From: Primulina eburnea
Taxonomy: Eukaryota; Streptophyta; Magnoliopsida; Lamiales; Gesneriaceae
DNA length: 64,000 bases
Reading direction: 5' to 3'
Assembly: GCF_022965805.1 (NCBI RefSeq)
Contig: NC_133105.1
Coordinates: forward strand, 1,860,001 to 1,924,000
Shown in pieces: positions 1 to 12,700 of this stretch. The notes under the pieces were generated by a model. That model was not told the origin of the DNA. It was given only the letters and a program-made list of their open reading frames with translations, and did no database searches. The position numbers were made by a program, and so were the translations under genes. How positions within the stretch are numbered: position 1 is the first letter of the stretch; each line of letters begins with the position of its first letter.

Positions 1-1592
1 TCTATTAGACGTCCTGGATTTCGTGTTGTGTTACGTGTACAGGGTCGCTGATTTCTTGATCGAGTCAGAATGCAAGCCTTGTTATTGTTCATCTTCAAAA
101 GAAGTGATCACAAGAAGTGGCAAGATCTTAGTCTCGGAGCAAGGCGAATCGAAAATTGTTCGATTGACCTGTAGCAAGCTGCAGCTGGAAGAAATCTCCG
201 ACACACTATACACTCGCCCTTCCCTTGTGTCGGAAGTCTCGAAATCTACGGTGACGAGAAATCCCTCGAGGAAAACGAGGAGACGAGTCGGGACGGTTCG
301 ACCGACTTACACCGTTAATTCGACTATAATCGAAATGCTGCAAGCGCAGCAAACGTTCCCCGTTCCCAGGTGGTCCGATTGCAATTGCAAAACTTGCACC
401 TCGTGGACTTCGTCTACGGCAGAGACTCTTTTTGTCAAAGCTGATGGAGTAATAGGTAAGAAAAAAACAAATTAAATTACCATCATTTAATTCGCTCAAC
501 AAAATCATGAGGGAGATGAACAACTCGCATTTAATTAATTTGTTTACGTTTATAATTGTGTTCACTATACATTTCAAATTGACTATTCAGGAATTGTGAC
601 TATATTTATATTAAAAATGAAACTGATTAAAACCCAATATTATTATTATTATTATTATAAATCTAAATTGTCTGTCTTAAATAATGGTTTTGAAATTTTT
701 AATAAGCAGATAACGTGCAAGAAGATGTGCTATTCATCCATGGCTTCATATCATCATCTGCTTTCTGGAGTGAGACATTATATCCAAATTTCTCCAAGTC
801 CGCAAAATCCAAGTACAGATTACTGGCAGTGGACTTGCTAGGATTCGGGAGGAGCCCCAAGCCCACAGATTCTTTATACACTCTGAGGGAGCATGTGGAC
901 ATGATTGAAAGGTCTGTAATGGAGCCATACAAAGTCAAATGTTTCCACATCGTGGCGCATTCGCTTGGCTGCATTTTGGCCCTTGCGCTTGCGGTGAACC
1001 ATCCCACCTCGGTCAAGTCGCTGACGCTACTCGCGCCGGTACGCAATTTCACGTTGATTTCATTTACTACTACTCATGATTTATCTAATTTGATGGACTT
1101 TATTATCAAGAATTTCCATGTAAAAAAAAAAACACTTCCATTTTATATTGTTTGAATTTTTATTTTTTATTATTTTGGGTTTGAAACCGAAAAATGGTCG
1201 TGGCAGCCATATTTTCCGACACCCAAGGGCGAACAAGCGACACAGTACATGATGAGAAGGATAGCCCCACGGCGCGTGTGGCCACTGATTGGCTTGGGCG
1301 CGTCCATGGCTTGCTGGTACGAGCATATTAGTCGGACCATTTGTCTTCTTATATGCAAAAATCACCGCTTGTGGGAATTTCTCGCCAAACTATTCACAAG
1401 AAACAGGTGCGAATATATATATATAAATATATATATATATAATGCTTTTTAAAAATTTATTCCCATTTTCTTAGTGTATTATTATTCATTTTTTTAAATA
1501 AATTCGACGTCATACTTCCATTTAATTATGTTAGTTGTGTGTTCTATTATTACATTTAAATATTTGTTCCCATTGATGTCATTTTCTTTTTG

Positions 1593-1651
<59 letters not shown>

Positions 1652-2345
1652 CAGAAATGCAATAATGGATATTATACCTTTGAAATAGGTTTCTTCTGTC
1701 CTCTGAATGATAATCATGTGGACCAATTCGGTCGTTAATGAAAGTAGTATTCATGTCAGTGAAGTATAGTAATGAGATCCCCTTCAAAATCTCCACTTGT
1801 CTGATCCAAAAATGAACACATGTAAATCTATAATTCATTTTAAATCATAATGATTGCAGACAATATTATATTTTATTATACAATTTAGAAATTAAAAGGA
1901 TTTTGAAAAATAATTACAAAACATACCATAATACTAAAGGCAAATATCCCATCTGATTCTCCCTTAATAACATAGTATATGAAATTTCAACACCAAATTT
2001 TATTCACTTTTTTTTTTCAGGATCAGAACATACTTGATGGAGGGTTTCTTCCTTCACACTCACAACGCTGCGTGGCATACATTGCACAATATAATTTGTG
2101 GGACGGCTGGAAAAATCGAAGGATACATAGACGAGGTTAAAAATCGACTCAAGTGCGATGTCGCGATATTTCATGGCCGAGACGACGAACTGATCCCGGT
2201 GGAATGCAGTTACAACATGCGATCAAGGATCCCTAGAGCTAATCTTAAGGTTATCGAGGACAAGGATCACATTACCATTGTCGTAGGGAGGCAAAAGGCT
2301 TTTGCTAGAGAGCTCGAGGCAATTTGGAGGAATGCAAGTTTTTGA
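1..2345 (+). CDS. BDG: BODYGUARD-like alpha/beta hydrolase, 5' end cut by window edge
   Basis: Exons read as <1-455, 710-1038, 1207-1406 and 2021-2345 (stop TGA). The frame stays open to base 2, so the start codon lies outside the window. Family knowledge: BODYGUARD proteins are extracellular or wall-associated alpha/beta hydrolases of epidermal cells needed for cuticle and cutin formation; the exact substrate is not settled. Seen in sequence: the family opening LCYVYRVADFLIESE, the oxyanion region FIHGFISSSAFW, the strand LLAVDLLGFGRSPKP, a nucleophile elbow AHSLG (catalytic Ser), the acid in FHGRDDELIPVE and the catalytic His in KDHITIVVGR. The triad is complete and no stop or frameshift is present. 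Intron 3 (1407-2020) holds a long AT microsatellite. Splice phases agree at all three junctions (the joined codons give Asp, Pro and Arg). A paralogue of the same small family cannot be told from BDG1 itself. Confidence 0.92.
1595..1648. repeat. (AT)n microsatellite in BDG intron 3
   Basis: Uninterrupted alternating A and T for about 54 bases, inside the third intron of the BODYGUARD-like gene. Expected to vary in length between individuals. Confidence 0.97.
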
Positions 2346-2920
2346 GGAACAAGATGATATATAATTGAAGGGGAAAAAAAAAGTTTTATTACATTTGATT
2401 AAGATCGTCGTATAGGAAAGATGGGATTTTTCAAGTTTTCTAAATCCTTTTCCTTATAAGTATATATTTGGAATTTAGTTGAGTATTGGTGATCACCCCC
2501 CCGTCTATTATCCAAGTGTTAATTAACCACACTAAAAATATATATGTTGCATATACTCGCAACTTGTGACATGTACATTTGAATTTAAACATGCAATTAA
2601 TGTGTTCCCAATAACAACATTGTGAAATTTGAGTTGATTACAGTGGTTAATTTCTATCTTTTAACCTTCATTTTTCACGTAGAAATCGAAATACCCATTC
2701 GCATGGACAAACTAACAACATTTGTATGATACATCTAGTCCTACATGATAAAAATTAAAGATTTAGAATGAGTTTATAATAATAGACTACAATGGACTTC
2801 TATAGTAACTTGGGTTAATCATTTTCGTAAAACAAGGACGAATATTATATAGTTGTTATAGGGGTCTATTGTACAGTCACACGTGCTCGAGCTCGGGACG
2901 TGAGAATTTGGACATCTTAT

Positions 2921-2978
2921 TTAAAGGCACAAATAAGGTTGTGATGTAATTAAAGGCACAAATAAGGTTGTGATCATT
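2921..2978. repeat. Short tandem duplication, 29-base period
   Basis: The string TTAAAGGCACAAATAAGGTT followed by GTGAT occurs at 2921 and again at 2950, giving two head-to-tail copies with a 29-base period. Confidence 0.9.
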
Positions 2979-3480
2979 CTTTGAACCACATTTCATGCCA
3001 ACCTGTGGCAGATTTAAAGCAATCAATCCTTATCACGTTAAATATATACATTGATCAGCCATCTTTGTCAATAAATGGATCGGATCAGGATAATTTCAAT
3101 CTTCGTTTCAAGATAATCTCATATTAACTTGCAATTTATAAGGATTATGATATTAATTGTAGAATTAATTAAATGCTTGCGTTATTGATAAAAGTGTGAT
3201 TTAGAGGTGCAGGTAATTGACCACAAATTTAAATCCATGCACGTAGCCATCCAACATTGATGGCATGGCTAGCTACTACATGTGGAGCTCTTAATTCATG
3301 TGAGATTTTTTCTTGAATAAGTGCTGGTGGTTATGGAGCTGAAGGTATTAGTTAATTAATTGGGATCTCATGCAACAAAACAAACAAAAGTGTAATTTTT
3401 TGAATTGGCAGCTCACCATTGACAAAAAATTTTGTGAGATCGTCTCATAAAATTTTTTGTCTTTTTTAGAATGAAAATGA

Positions 3481-3484
<4 letters not shown>

Positions 3485-3531
<47 letters not shown>
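3485..3531. repeat. (AT)n microsatellite
   Basis: About 47 bases of pure alternating A and T downstream of BDG. Confidence 0.97.
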
Positions 3532-3536
<5 letters not shown>

Positions 3537-4024
3537 GATGTAACTTGCATGGGCTCATTACTCACCAACGAGTACTAAATTTCCCAAACCACTAGCCTCC
3601 AATTGAATGATTTCTGTTGTCTATTCAAACGATTTTAGCGTCATAATGGGCTAGTGGGCTCCAAAATATAATTAAGCCTATATAATTTTTGTTGGCGCCT
3701 CCACTAATTTTATTAGCCATTAGAAGCCCGGCCCATTATATCACCAAAACATTCTATATTCTCTCTCCTGAATCTCCCTCCAATAGGCAATAACTCTTCA
3801 ACGCGGTCTACATTTAAGAGTGTATATTCAATCTTGAAAATTTAATTACTTTCATTCAGTTAAACTTGTTAATAACATCCAGGCCTACAATTATTCAAAT
3901 AGACTATCACAAATTTATTGGAAATAAATAAGATAAAATCAATCAATTTTATGCTAAAATATTGTAAGTTAATTTTAGTTCCCCATTGATATATTAATCA
4001 AACTTATATATTTGAGAGCACAAA

Positions 4025-4275
4025 AACTCTACTGAGACGGTTTAACGAGTGAATTTTTTAATATGGATATTTTATTTGGGTCAACCATAAAAAAAATTAT
4101 TTTTATGACAAAAATATTATTTTTTATTGTAAATATGTACAAGATTGAATCGTCTCGAAAATAAAGATCTGTGATACCATCTCACAATAGACCTACTCGT
4201 GTGAGTATGAGATGATCTCGAGTTCATTTTAGAATAAGTCTCTTATAAGATGGTCTCATGTATTTATATATGCGA
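4025..4275. repeat. Decayed GAGACGGT/GTCTCAC-type interspersed repeat
   Basis: Starts near GAGACGGTTTAACGAG, contains TTGGGTCAACC in the middle and ends in copies of GTCTC and GATCTC motifs. The order of motifs matches the better preserved copy at 27410-27594, with many base changes. A further fragment (TGAGATCGTCTCATAAAA) lies at about 3435. The family resembles a short MITE or SINE-like repeat; I cannot assign a class. Confidence 0.55.
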
Positions 4276-4711
4276 GACGAGTCCTTCCGAAATATATATA
4301 TATATATATATATATTACCTATATATATCGATTCAATATATATACATGACTTTAATATTGCGGACAAGAAATTACTACTTAGGATGACAGTTCTGTCAAA
4401 TAAAGTGATCTGGATTAATTGATGTGGCCAGCGAACTGATTCACCTGTACAGAGATATAATTTCTTCGGATTTTGAGATGCATGTTTGACTTAACTAAAA
4501 TCAAAACAAAAGCACAAACATGTCCAGAGATCATTATTTTCAAGCAATACAGAGCACAGACATGTAAACCAGATTTATGTCCAAAGATGCACAATACAAA
4601 GAAAAAAGAAACCGATATACTTATGAATTATTACAGGTAAATTCATTTCATCAAAGTTCAACGCATGTTTTTCATTTGGCAATAATTGAGTAAATTTTCA
4701 GTCTCTCCCAT

Positions 4712-4713
<2 letters not shown>

Positions 4714-4761
<48 letters not shown>
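4714..4761. repeat. (AT)n microsatellite
   Basis: About 48 bases of alternating A and T. It creates a false poly Tyr-Ile frame on the minus strand. Confidence 0.97.
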
Positions 4762-4765
<4 letters not shown>

Positions 4766-5548
4766 GAGGGCCAATCTGAAAAGATGACAACCGAAGCCAA
4801 GATCACTTGATGGGCTTGGATCCACAAGCTTCTTCCAATCAAAGCTAAAGTTCTTCAAAATCACTTAATTTTGAAAGATCGATGAAGTACTAGGTAAATT
4901 AAAATATAAAAAATGGAGAAGGTGACCGACAGTAAGCTAATTCTATCCATCCCCCTGCTTACAGATCTAGCTAGATTTTAAATTTAGAAGAATTGAAACT
5001 CAGTCCAGCCCTTCTGTTTCTTTTATCAATCAAAAAGCAGAGCCAAGTTTCCATCTTTTTAATTTAAGCATGAAATAACTTTTCAAGTACACGGGGGAAA
5101 AAGTTTCAACAAAGAAGCTGCAAAAGAAAAAGGAAAAAAATAAAAATAAAGGTCAATATCATGGAAGGGGAGGATCAGAAAGATTCAGAGCAGATAGCAG
5201 ATAATGATGAAGCATCCTCACAAAAACCGGATATAGTCAACTGACAAAATATATATATTCAAAAAATTATCATCAGGCAATGATGGAAAAAGTTCCATAT
5301 AGGTAGGTAATCTATTTTCCACTGGTCTCAAAGTCTTTAATCATTACTCCAATCTGCTCTTGCATGCCAACAACCTTATAGATTCAACACGCAGTATCGA
5401 AATTGGCTCAAACGAAGAAGATCTTCAAAAATCTAACAAAATTCTACTATCCTTGGGAGAAACCCATAATATGAATCGGGAAAAAATATCAGAAAATTTT
5501 AGATAAAAATATATATATATATTTGGTCCGAGGTCACAAACAAGTACA

Positions 5549-5550
<2 letters not shown>

Positions 5551-5601
<51 letters not shown>
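5551..5601. repeat. (AT)n microsatellite
   Basis: About 51 bases of alternating A and T, close to a shorter AT tract at 5510-5522. Confidence 0.97.
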
Positions 5602-5604
<3 letters not shown>

Positions 5605-6031
5605 TTCAAGAACGAACAAGTTCTGATCCTTTCTCTTCTGATTACGTTTGAACGTGCTACTTCTTGTTGATGTCCTCGAACCAGACAACATTCCCCTCAA
5701 AACTTAAGCCTCCCACTCCTCCATACATGGCAAAAAATTAGGGTTTTTGGAGGTCTCATTGATAGAAGAAAGAAATGAAGTATGTGCACGAATAATGATA
5801 AGATATATGGATGTTGATAAATAGAGAATTGAGATCGAAACAAGAAGGCTGTTTGTCTAAGGGAGAAAAAAAATTATTTATTTTAATTATTTTATTAACA
5901 ATAATAATAAAAGGACAAATATATATTATATAGTCTCATAAAAGCGAAGAAATGATATATCTGCCGTGTTATTTTACAGATCTCGTCGTGTTTGTAATCA
6001 ATCAAAATACTAAACAACTTGCATGCTAAGA

Positions 6032-6170
6032 ATTCATTTCGTTAGAGGAATTACGATGACTGTGAGATTTGTATATTTTAGATTCCAAGAGAACGAGATT
6101 CATTTCGTCAGAGGAATTACGATGACTGTGAGATTTGTATATTTTAGATGAGATGCCAAGAGAACGAGAT
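6032..6170. repeat. 66-base tandem duplication
   Basis: Two head-to-tail copies start with ATTCATTTCGT at 6032 and 6098 and end in AAGAGAACGAGAT. The copies differ by a C/T change near the start and a five-base expansion (GATGAGATGCC against GATTCC), so the duplication is recent but not brand new. Confidence 0.93.
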
Positions 6171-7369
6171 TTTTAAACAAATTCGACTTGAATATAATCT
6201 CGCAGTTGTTGTGTTGATAACAAGTACTGATTTTAAAGAATATGAAATCAGGAGTGATCTGATTTTCATTACTCTCAAAAGCAGTCGATTATTTAAGATG
6301 TTCATAATTGATACATGATGAATGAGTCGATCATAGAAAATTGACTACATATTTGACTAAAAATGTACCCAGAAATAAACGAAACTTAATTAATTAATTA
6401 GCTTTCATCTTTGGTTTTAGTTGTCCACTAATTTGAGCCTACTTTCTTCAAGCTTTAGAAGTATGAGTATCTTCTAAAAGGTTGTAACTATTGACACTAC
6501 AAGAAAATGAAACAATTCCATCTAGTATTAAATAATTGTTTATTTAATATAAAATAAAGCCGTCCGATAAATATTCATGGGTGATGAGAAATGAATCCTC
6601 CAACCGTATGAATCATTGAGACAAATGTTCTTGAGAATATTACATTATGTAAATTGTTCGTACTCTAGGAAGATTTTTAAAATATTCACCACTTGATTTG
6701 TTGATCACCATTTTCCTTGCTATTTTCTAGATTAATCAGTTCCACTAGTATCTGTCCCACATGTCGTGGGATCCTAGGAAGTTATTTTTCGAGAAATATT
6801 AAATCATCATAATTTTAAATTATTACAGATTATTGAATAAGTAGTTCTGGAATTAGAATTTGATAAGCTAAAAATAACAAAAAAATTCTTTTACTATCTT
6901 TTGCAGAATAAAAGGGTAGAGTTAAAAGATATGTAATACCATGAGATGGGGTGAGTCTATACTGCACAAAGAGTAGTCTCCCGGTTTTTGTGTTGTATAA
7001 GATGATTGATCGAAGATCTCACTTGAAAACAAAAAAATGTGAAGCATGTGGGAGATCTATTTCCGGTGTCGCGGACTCGCTCCTGAGATAGCTAGCACAT
7101 CAAAACCTGTTTTCATCAATCACATTTTTATTGCGTGCATAACATTACAAGAAGATTCTGATGGTAATAACTCGGAAGGAAGCAGATATTATATTCTTAA
7201 AAAGTTACAATAACTCAAAAACAAAGCAGCATCACTTTGTAATTACAGCTAGAATTCTCTATGAATACTATAATATACTGGCCACATTACATACACAAGA
7301 TCTAGGAGAACAGACCGTGAATTTACAGCAATAACTGTCGAAACTATCTGATTCAGAACACTGCGTTTC

Positions 7370-8878
7370 TCAATTCTCAGCCTTAACTTTTACATCTCCG
7401 TTTGGTAGAACGCTCTGTAATTGCGCTAAGCGCTTGGACTCCTGCATAAGTTTCAACAGGTTCATTGATTTTCTAAAATTGTCCATGCAATCAAACAGTA
7501 AGGTGAGAGTGTCCCTCATAAAATGCCATATAAGCAGAATAATGTTCCCACCAAAAAATAATTAAAAAAAACATGGTGAAAAGGTAAAACAACATATAAT
7601 AATTCAACTAATCAATCATTAAAAAGAAAACAGATGAACCGGAATTAAATCTAGCTCACAGCTGCAGATGATGCACGTATCTCCCTATAAGCTTCAACTT
7701 CATCAGGAAATGTCAGGTCTAGTTCCTCAAGTAGATGTCTTCGCAGTCCCTGCATCATATACGGAGCAACAACAAAAAATACACGCTTGAGATTGAAATG
7801 TGCAGAAATTAGAATATCTACACTAATGCGTAGTGGTGCGGAAGAATTAAAATGCGTGTTAAAATCAAGAAAGGGTTAAATGTATCATTGTATTCGCGTT
7901 TCTAAGATATTAGTAAAGGCTCAAATCAAATATAGTATTATTCTGCCATTTAAATACCCTTCATTTGCAAGCTTTCTTCTGACTAATCACAACTTCACAA
8001 CACTATGTCATCGGCTTCATTTATCTCAGGGCACATTGAGATGTGAAAATGGTAAACGGCCATAGGCAAAACAGAAGCATTCTTATTGTCTATCTATGAA
8101 AGTTTTCAAGGAAAATAGCAACCTTAAAGGCATCTGTTTTCCCTTTAGCAATCTGATTCTTGGCAATGCAGCCATTCAATACATTCCGAGTGAATTCATC
8201 TGGATTTTTCCCATCATCAATCAAACTGCGCCCAATTCAATCAAACACGATAACATATTGATATTAACAAAACCATGGGTCAATAGATCAAGAACAAAAA
8301 CCTTACTTTATAACGTCCATGGGAATCTGAATGTTACAGTTTTCAGCTAATTTGGTCATGTTATCCAGCTCCGACACCAAAGTATTCCTTAAGCCAGGAA
8401 TAGAACAGAAATCAAAGCAAAATGGCTCGTAAATCAAACTAGACAGATTGTTACATCAAATAACTGAACAGTGCACTCGGATCCATGGAGTTATCGAATG
8501 AATACAAATTGATGAGATCTTTTCAATGTCCCCTAGCATCAAACAATGTGATAGATATAAAAAATTAAGAGAGTAAAAACATTGTATGTAAAATTACATG
8601 CGCTGCAGGAGAGGGAGCTGAGCAGCAACGTTGAAAGATGAAACGGTGAGGTAGAGCTGGTGTAGGATGCCTAGGGTTTTCTGGATCGAATTAATGACCT
8701 GATTTAAATTTTGTTTCGGATCGTCCGCATGAATTCCTGCAGCGGAGACTCCGGTGGCAGCGGAAGATTGCATAGGAGATAAGTCATCTAACTGATGGAT
8801 CATAGCGCCGTTACCGCCGGGCGAAACGCCGCCGGCTTCAGCTGCCGCTGATGCTGTGGTCTGTGAGGAGGAGTCCAT
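7370..8878 (-). CDS. MED10: Mediator complex subunit 10
   Basis: Five exons on the minus strand: 8878-8598, 8387-8307, 8225-8123, 7749-7660 and 7441-7370, giving 208 residues. Family knowledge: MED10 is a middle-module subunit of Mediator, which links transcription factors to RNA polymerase II in the nucleus. Seen in sequence: a low-complexity Ala/Ser/Gly-rich start, then the conserved block [40 protein letters not shown], the helix around [20 protein letters not shown], the exon-3 block [20 protein letters not shown], and the closing [12 protein letters not shown]. Start chosen at 8878 (MDSSSQ); an upstream in-frame extension to 8962 exists but is unlike the family. All junction phases agree. 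The promoter side abuts a long AT tract and a Helitron end at 9078. Two unrelated plus-strand frames at 7880-8350 overlap its introns and exon 3 and are not real genes. Confidence 0.94.
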
Positions 8879-8992
8879 GTTCGCAAGATTGGAGATGGGC
8901 CACTGGCTGTTCCTGTATTTGTGGTAGTAATCACTTATGCACCCAATATAAAAAGTTGTCATCGGCCCAATCCACGAACATACAAACCCTGG

Positions 8993-8993
<1 letters not shown>

Positions 8994-9075
<82 letters not shown>
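8994..9075. repeat. (AT)n microsatellite upstream of MED10
   Basis: About 82 bases of alternating A and T, one of the two longest pure tracts in the window. It lies about 120 bases upstream of the MED10 start codon and directly abuts a Helitron 3' end, so the element probably inserted into AT-rich DNA. Confidence 0.97.
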
Positions 9076-9077
<2 letters not shown>

Positions 9078-9078
<1 letters not shown>

Positions 9079-9328
9079 TAGTAAAATATGCACATGCAAT
9101 GCATGTGCTATTATTATTTTTAATTTGATCAAATAATATTAAATAATTAACACGAAATTATTTTCAATTTAGAAAAGTAGTTTGATTTAAAAAGGAAGTT
9201 TTATTTTGATTTTTTTTATTTAAAATATGGAGTGACTTGAAAAAGTTTTAAGTATAGTAAGAAGGGTAATTAAGGAATTAAATATTTTGGTGTCCTCAAA
9301 TGTAGTTATTCTAAAGTCCCCACGCTTA

Positions 9329-9372
<44 letters not shown>
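9078..9372 (-). mobile_element. Small non-autonomous Helitron-like element (minus orientation)
   Basis: Read on the minus strand the end shows the Helitron signature: hairpin GCACATGC-ATT-GCATGTGC (9108-9090), eight bases, then CTAG (9081-9078) followed by T in the flank. The far (5') boundary is blurred in the AT tract at 9331-9372; just inside it the minus strand reads ACTAAGCGTGGGGACTTTAG, which looks like an internal Helitron 5' region. About 300 bases, no coding capacity. The hairpin-to-CTAG spacing equals that of the large Helitrons at 36.8 and 41.9 kb, but the hairpin sequence differs. Confidence 0.65.
9331..9372. repeat. (AT)n microsatellite
   Basis: About 42 bases of alternating A and T at the presumed 5' border of the small Helitron-like element. 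Confidence 0.95.
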
Positions 9373-9376
<4 letters not shown>

Positions 9377-9710
9377 TTGTCTGAATGCATGTTTTTATTT
9401 TTTAGCATATAAAAATTTAAATAGAATTCTCCAGATCGAGAATAATGTTTTTCTCCTAATAATTGACGGTTAATGTTAAAATCATATCAATTATTAAATA
9501 TGTTAATCACTGATAATTGTCATTTTCATTTTAATTGTGAGCTCTACCACAATAAATAGCACATATATATAGATGGTGGGTGCTTAAAATGGACATCAGA
9601 ATTCAGAGCATCCAAAGTAATTTTAAGTAACAAATACCTCACACATTCACATAGCAAACATACAAAGTTAACTGCATAGTCTAATTACTAATAGTTTGCG
9701 ATAAAATAAG

Positions 9711-12700
9711 TTACTTCTTCTCAAGTAAACTGGGGTCCTGCATTCGACCAAGGGCATTCTCGAATTGGCTCCATTTCTGCTCCAATGAGCCACAATAGCC
9801 TATCGACATTCTCACCAACCCTGGAGAAATGCCAGCCAATTCTTTCTCATCTTCATTCATTTCGCTGCTCGTGCTACTCCCAGAACACGACATAAGGGTT
9901 TCATAGTAGCCCAAGCTGACGGCCATCAGCCCGAACTGAGTGCAGTTTTGAAGAAGACCCATCAACCTGTTGGCCTTTTCCTCGGTTCCCATGTCCAAAC
10001 ACAAAATGCCACCGAAACCATAATCTTTATTCGACATGGTCTTTAGCAGGGTGTGATCAATGTGATCTTCGAGACCTGGATAGATAACTTTGAGACCGAG
10101 CTTCTTCATCCTGGTAGCATAGACCAATGCCCGACGGCAATGCTCCTTCATTCGAAGGGCCAAGTGGGGGAGCCTCTCGGAAAGTTCGAACGCCATTTTT
10201 GGGTTCATGGTCGGCCCCAATAACATGAGAGCCCCTTGATGTACATCCATCATAGAATTCACTAGGTTGGCTGGACCGCACACAGAACCTGAGCCAGGGT
10301 AGGGGCATATAATTTCAAAATTTGCAGGTTTCATATTATATAGAGCTAATTTCTTGATATCCAAATAAACTCACCAACCCAAAACCGTTTGGATTCTGAA
10401 AACAGTCAGAATCCAACATCAAGATAGCAAAAATACCAGTAAATGGTATAATTATATATTCCTAATTATCTGACATAGCCACCACTTTTTGAGAAATCAT
10501 TAACCACACATAACCAACAACAGTAGCTCATCCTGTGATTTTTTACAATATTCTTGCCAGCGTTTTGAACCCACTCCTCTGAAAAGGGAATATTATACAT
10601 GAATCGTTTTACCGTAATAATTCAATGTACGGGAACCAAGATCTGGAAGAAGAGCGCCAGGGGACATGTGACACCAAAAGAAAGCTGCTGCATCAACATG
10701 TGATCCCCTCGAACTTTAATGTGGAAATCACATGAATTCAAGTGGCTAAAATAATCGACTGTTACAATGACCTTGGGCAGGCTTATTGGGTAAAAAGATA
10801 TACATGTGCCGATCGTGATCAAAACATAGGATATGAGAGGTGAGTCTACCCTAACTCTTGGTGTTTTTGGACGTAAAACTAAAAAATATCGATGAATCCC
10901 ACAATTTTGATTTCAAGTGAAAGGATCCTCAATCATCTTGTATAAAACAAAAATCGAAAGAACTGCTCTCTGTATAACATAGACCCACACGATAAGAGTA
11001 GGAGTGAAAAAATACTGAATTTTTAGCATATCAAGATTATCGTACCGAAAAATACTGAATTTTCAGTATACCGAAGATTTCAATATGGTACGATAATGAT
11101 ACCGAATTTTTCAGTACAGTAACGATATGAAATTTGAAAATTTCAGTATATATCAGAATACCAAAATACTGAAAAAAAATATAAAATTTTAAAATATATA
11201 ATATTTTAAAATAATAAATTTATAAAATTTAAAGTTTTGGGTATAAAACGGTATATACCGATACCATGCCGAAATCTCGGTATACCGTATAATTTCGATA
11301 TAATCGGTATGCTATTTATATGTATTGAAATTTTCGGTATATCATATCGATATAAAATTTTCTTGTACCGTATTTATCAGTACGATATACGTTATATAAA
11401 TTTGGTACGGTACAATATATCACCTGTAGAGATGAGACCCTTGAGTGGTGAGGAAAATGAAGATAATAACGACATGACATAAGATTAAATATTATTATTA
11501 TTCAAAAAGAGGCAACAAGAATGTACATAACATCATTATATTTAGCCATTAAGAGTTGTCATGATCAAACTTTTCATGCGTGCTTATTATCTTTAAGTTT
11601 AAAACATTAATTTTAAATAACGTAATTAGAAAATAATTTTGATATATCGGCTAGTAAAATTTGATGGATTTATTTTCCAAGAGGCCAGCAAACACAAAAC
11701 CATAATCCCACATTGACTGTAATCATGACTACATTTATTATGGATAATATGGTTAGACATCATAATGAGTAATTTAAATAAAGAATAATAGTAATTATTT
11801 AATTTAAAATTTAAAAATACGATAAAAATTCCATCAAATACGAAAATGACTTCCTAATCGTACTTAATTGCGATATAATATATGATAAGATTATAGTAAA
11901 TCTTACAATTCTATTTATAAAATATAATTAATAAAAGATTGATCTTAGTAAAACAGAGGTCACGAGCGAGTCATTTGGGTTCTATAATTTTAATTTCGGA
12001 CTTGCAAAAAATTTATGTAACATAATCTCTAGTTTGAATGAGACCAATCTACTCTTTAGGACCTGCGCGAAAGAACAAATCAAGAACAAACCTGCGATGA
12101 TGTCGGCGCCACCGCTAATATATTTGGAGATGCTGTGCACCACCACGTCCGCCCCCAACCTCGCCGGAGACATTACCATTGGTGCGAACGTGTTGTCCAC
12201 AACCACCGTTACCCCCTTGTCGTGCGCTATCCTGCATAGCTCCGGCACGTTAGCCACCGTCAGTGTGGGGTTCGACATCGATTCGAAATACAGAACTTTT
12301 GTTATGCCTTCCACTATTTCTCTCTTCACCATCTCCAGATCCCTGACGTCCACGAAGGTCGTGGTTATGTTGCACGCGCGGGGGAAAAAGTGGGTGAGGA
12401 GAGCGTGGGTCCCTCCATAGAGAGTGCGGGAGGCAACCATGTGCCCACCGGAGCTGCAGAGCTGGAGGAGGACGGAGGAGATGGCGGACATGCCGGATGA
12501 GGTGCAGTACGCGGCCTCCGTTCCTTCGAGGGCAGCCATGAGGCGGCTGAGATTAAGCACCGTGGGGTTGAAGTGGCGGCTGTAGATGAAGAAATCCCGA
12601 TCGGGCCCCAATTCTCCGGAGAACATTCTGGGCATGGTTTCTGGTTCCATGACGGTGAAGGTGGCTGATGCCTCGATGGACATGTTAACGCCGCCGTGCT

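Larger units (their letters stand above)
2346..7369. other. Gene-poor interval between BDG and MED10
   Basis: I see no convincing protein gene here. The interval holds AT microsatellites, short tandem duplications and decayed GTCTCAC-type repeat copies, each listed separately. Open frames in it are short and several are just poly Tyr-Ile read-through of the AT tracts. A weak candidate for a small minus-strand transcript lies at about 4650-5760: a CCCTAA telo-box-like string followed by a short ATG frame, with coding-like pieces near 5290-5365 and 4760-4864. I could not join these into a gene. Confidence 0.6.

Noticed and set aside
7880..8350. Two plus-strand frames inside MED10
   Set aside because: They overlap MED10 introns and exon 3 on the opposite strand and have no coding features of their own.
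8851..9136. Long open frames of alternating Tyr and Ile at AT tracts (also 1494-1838, 4658-4864, 5425-5700, 9220-9408)
   Set aside because: These are translations of (AT)n microsatellites, not protein genes.
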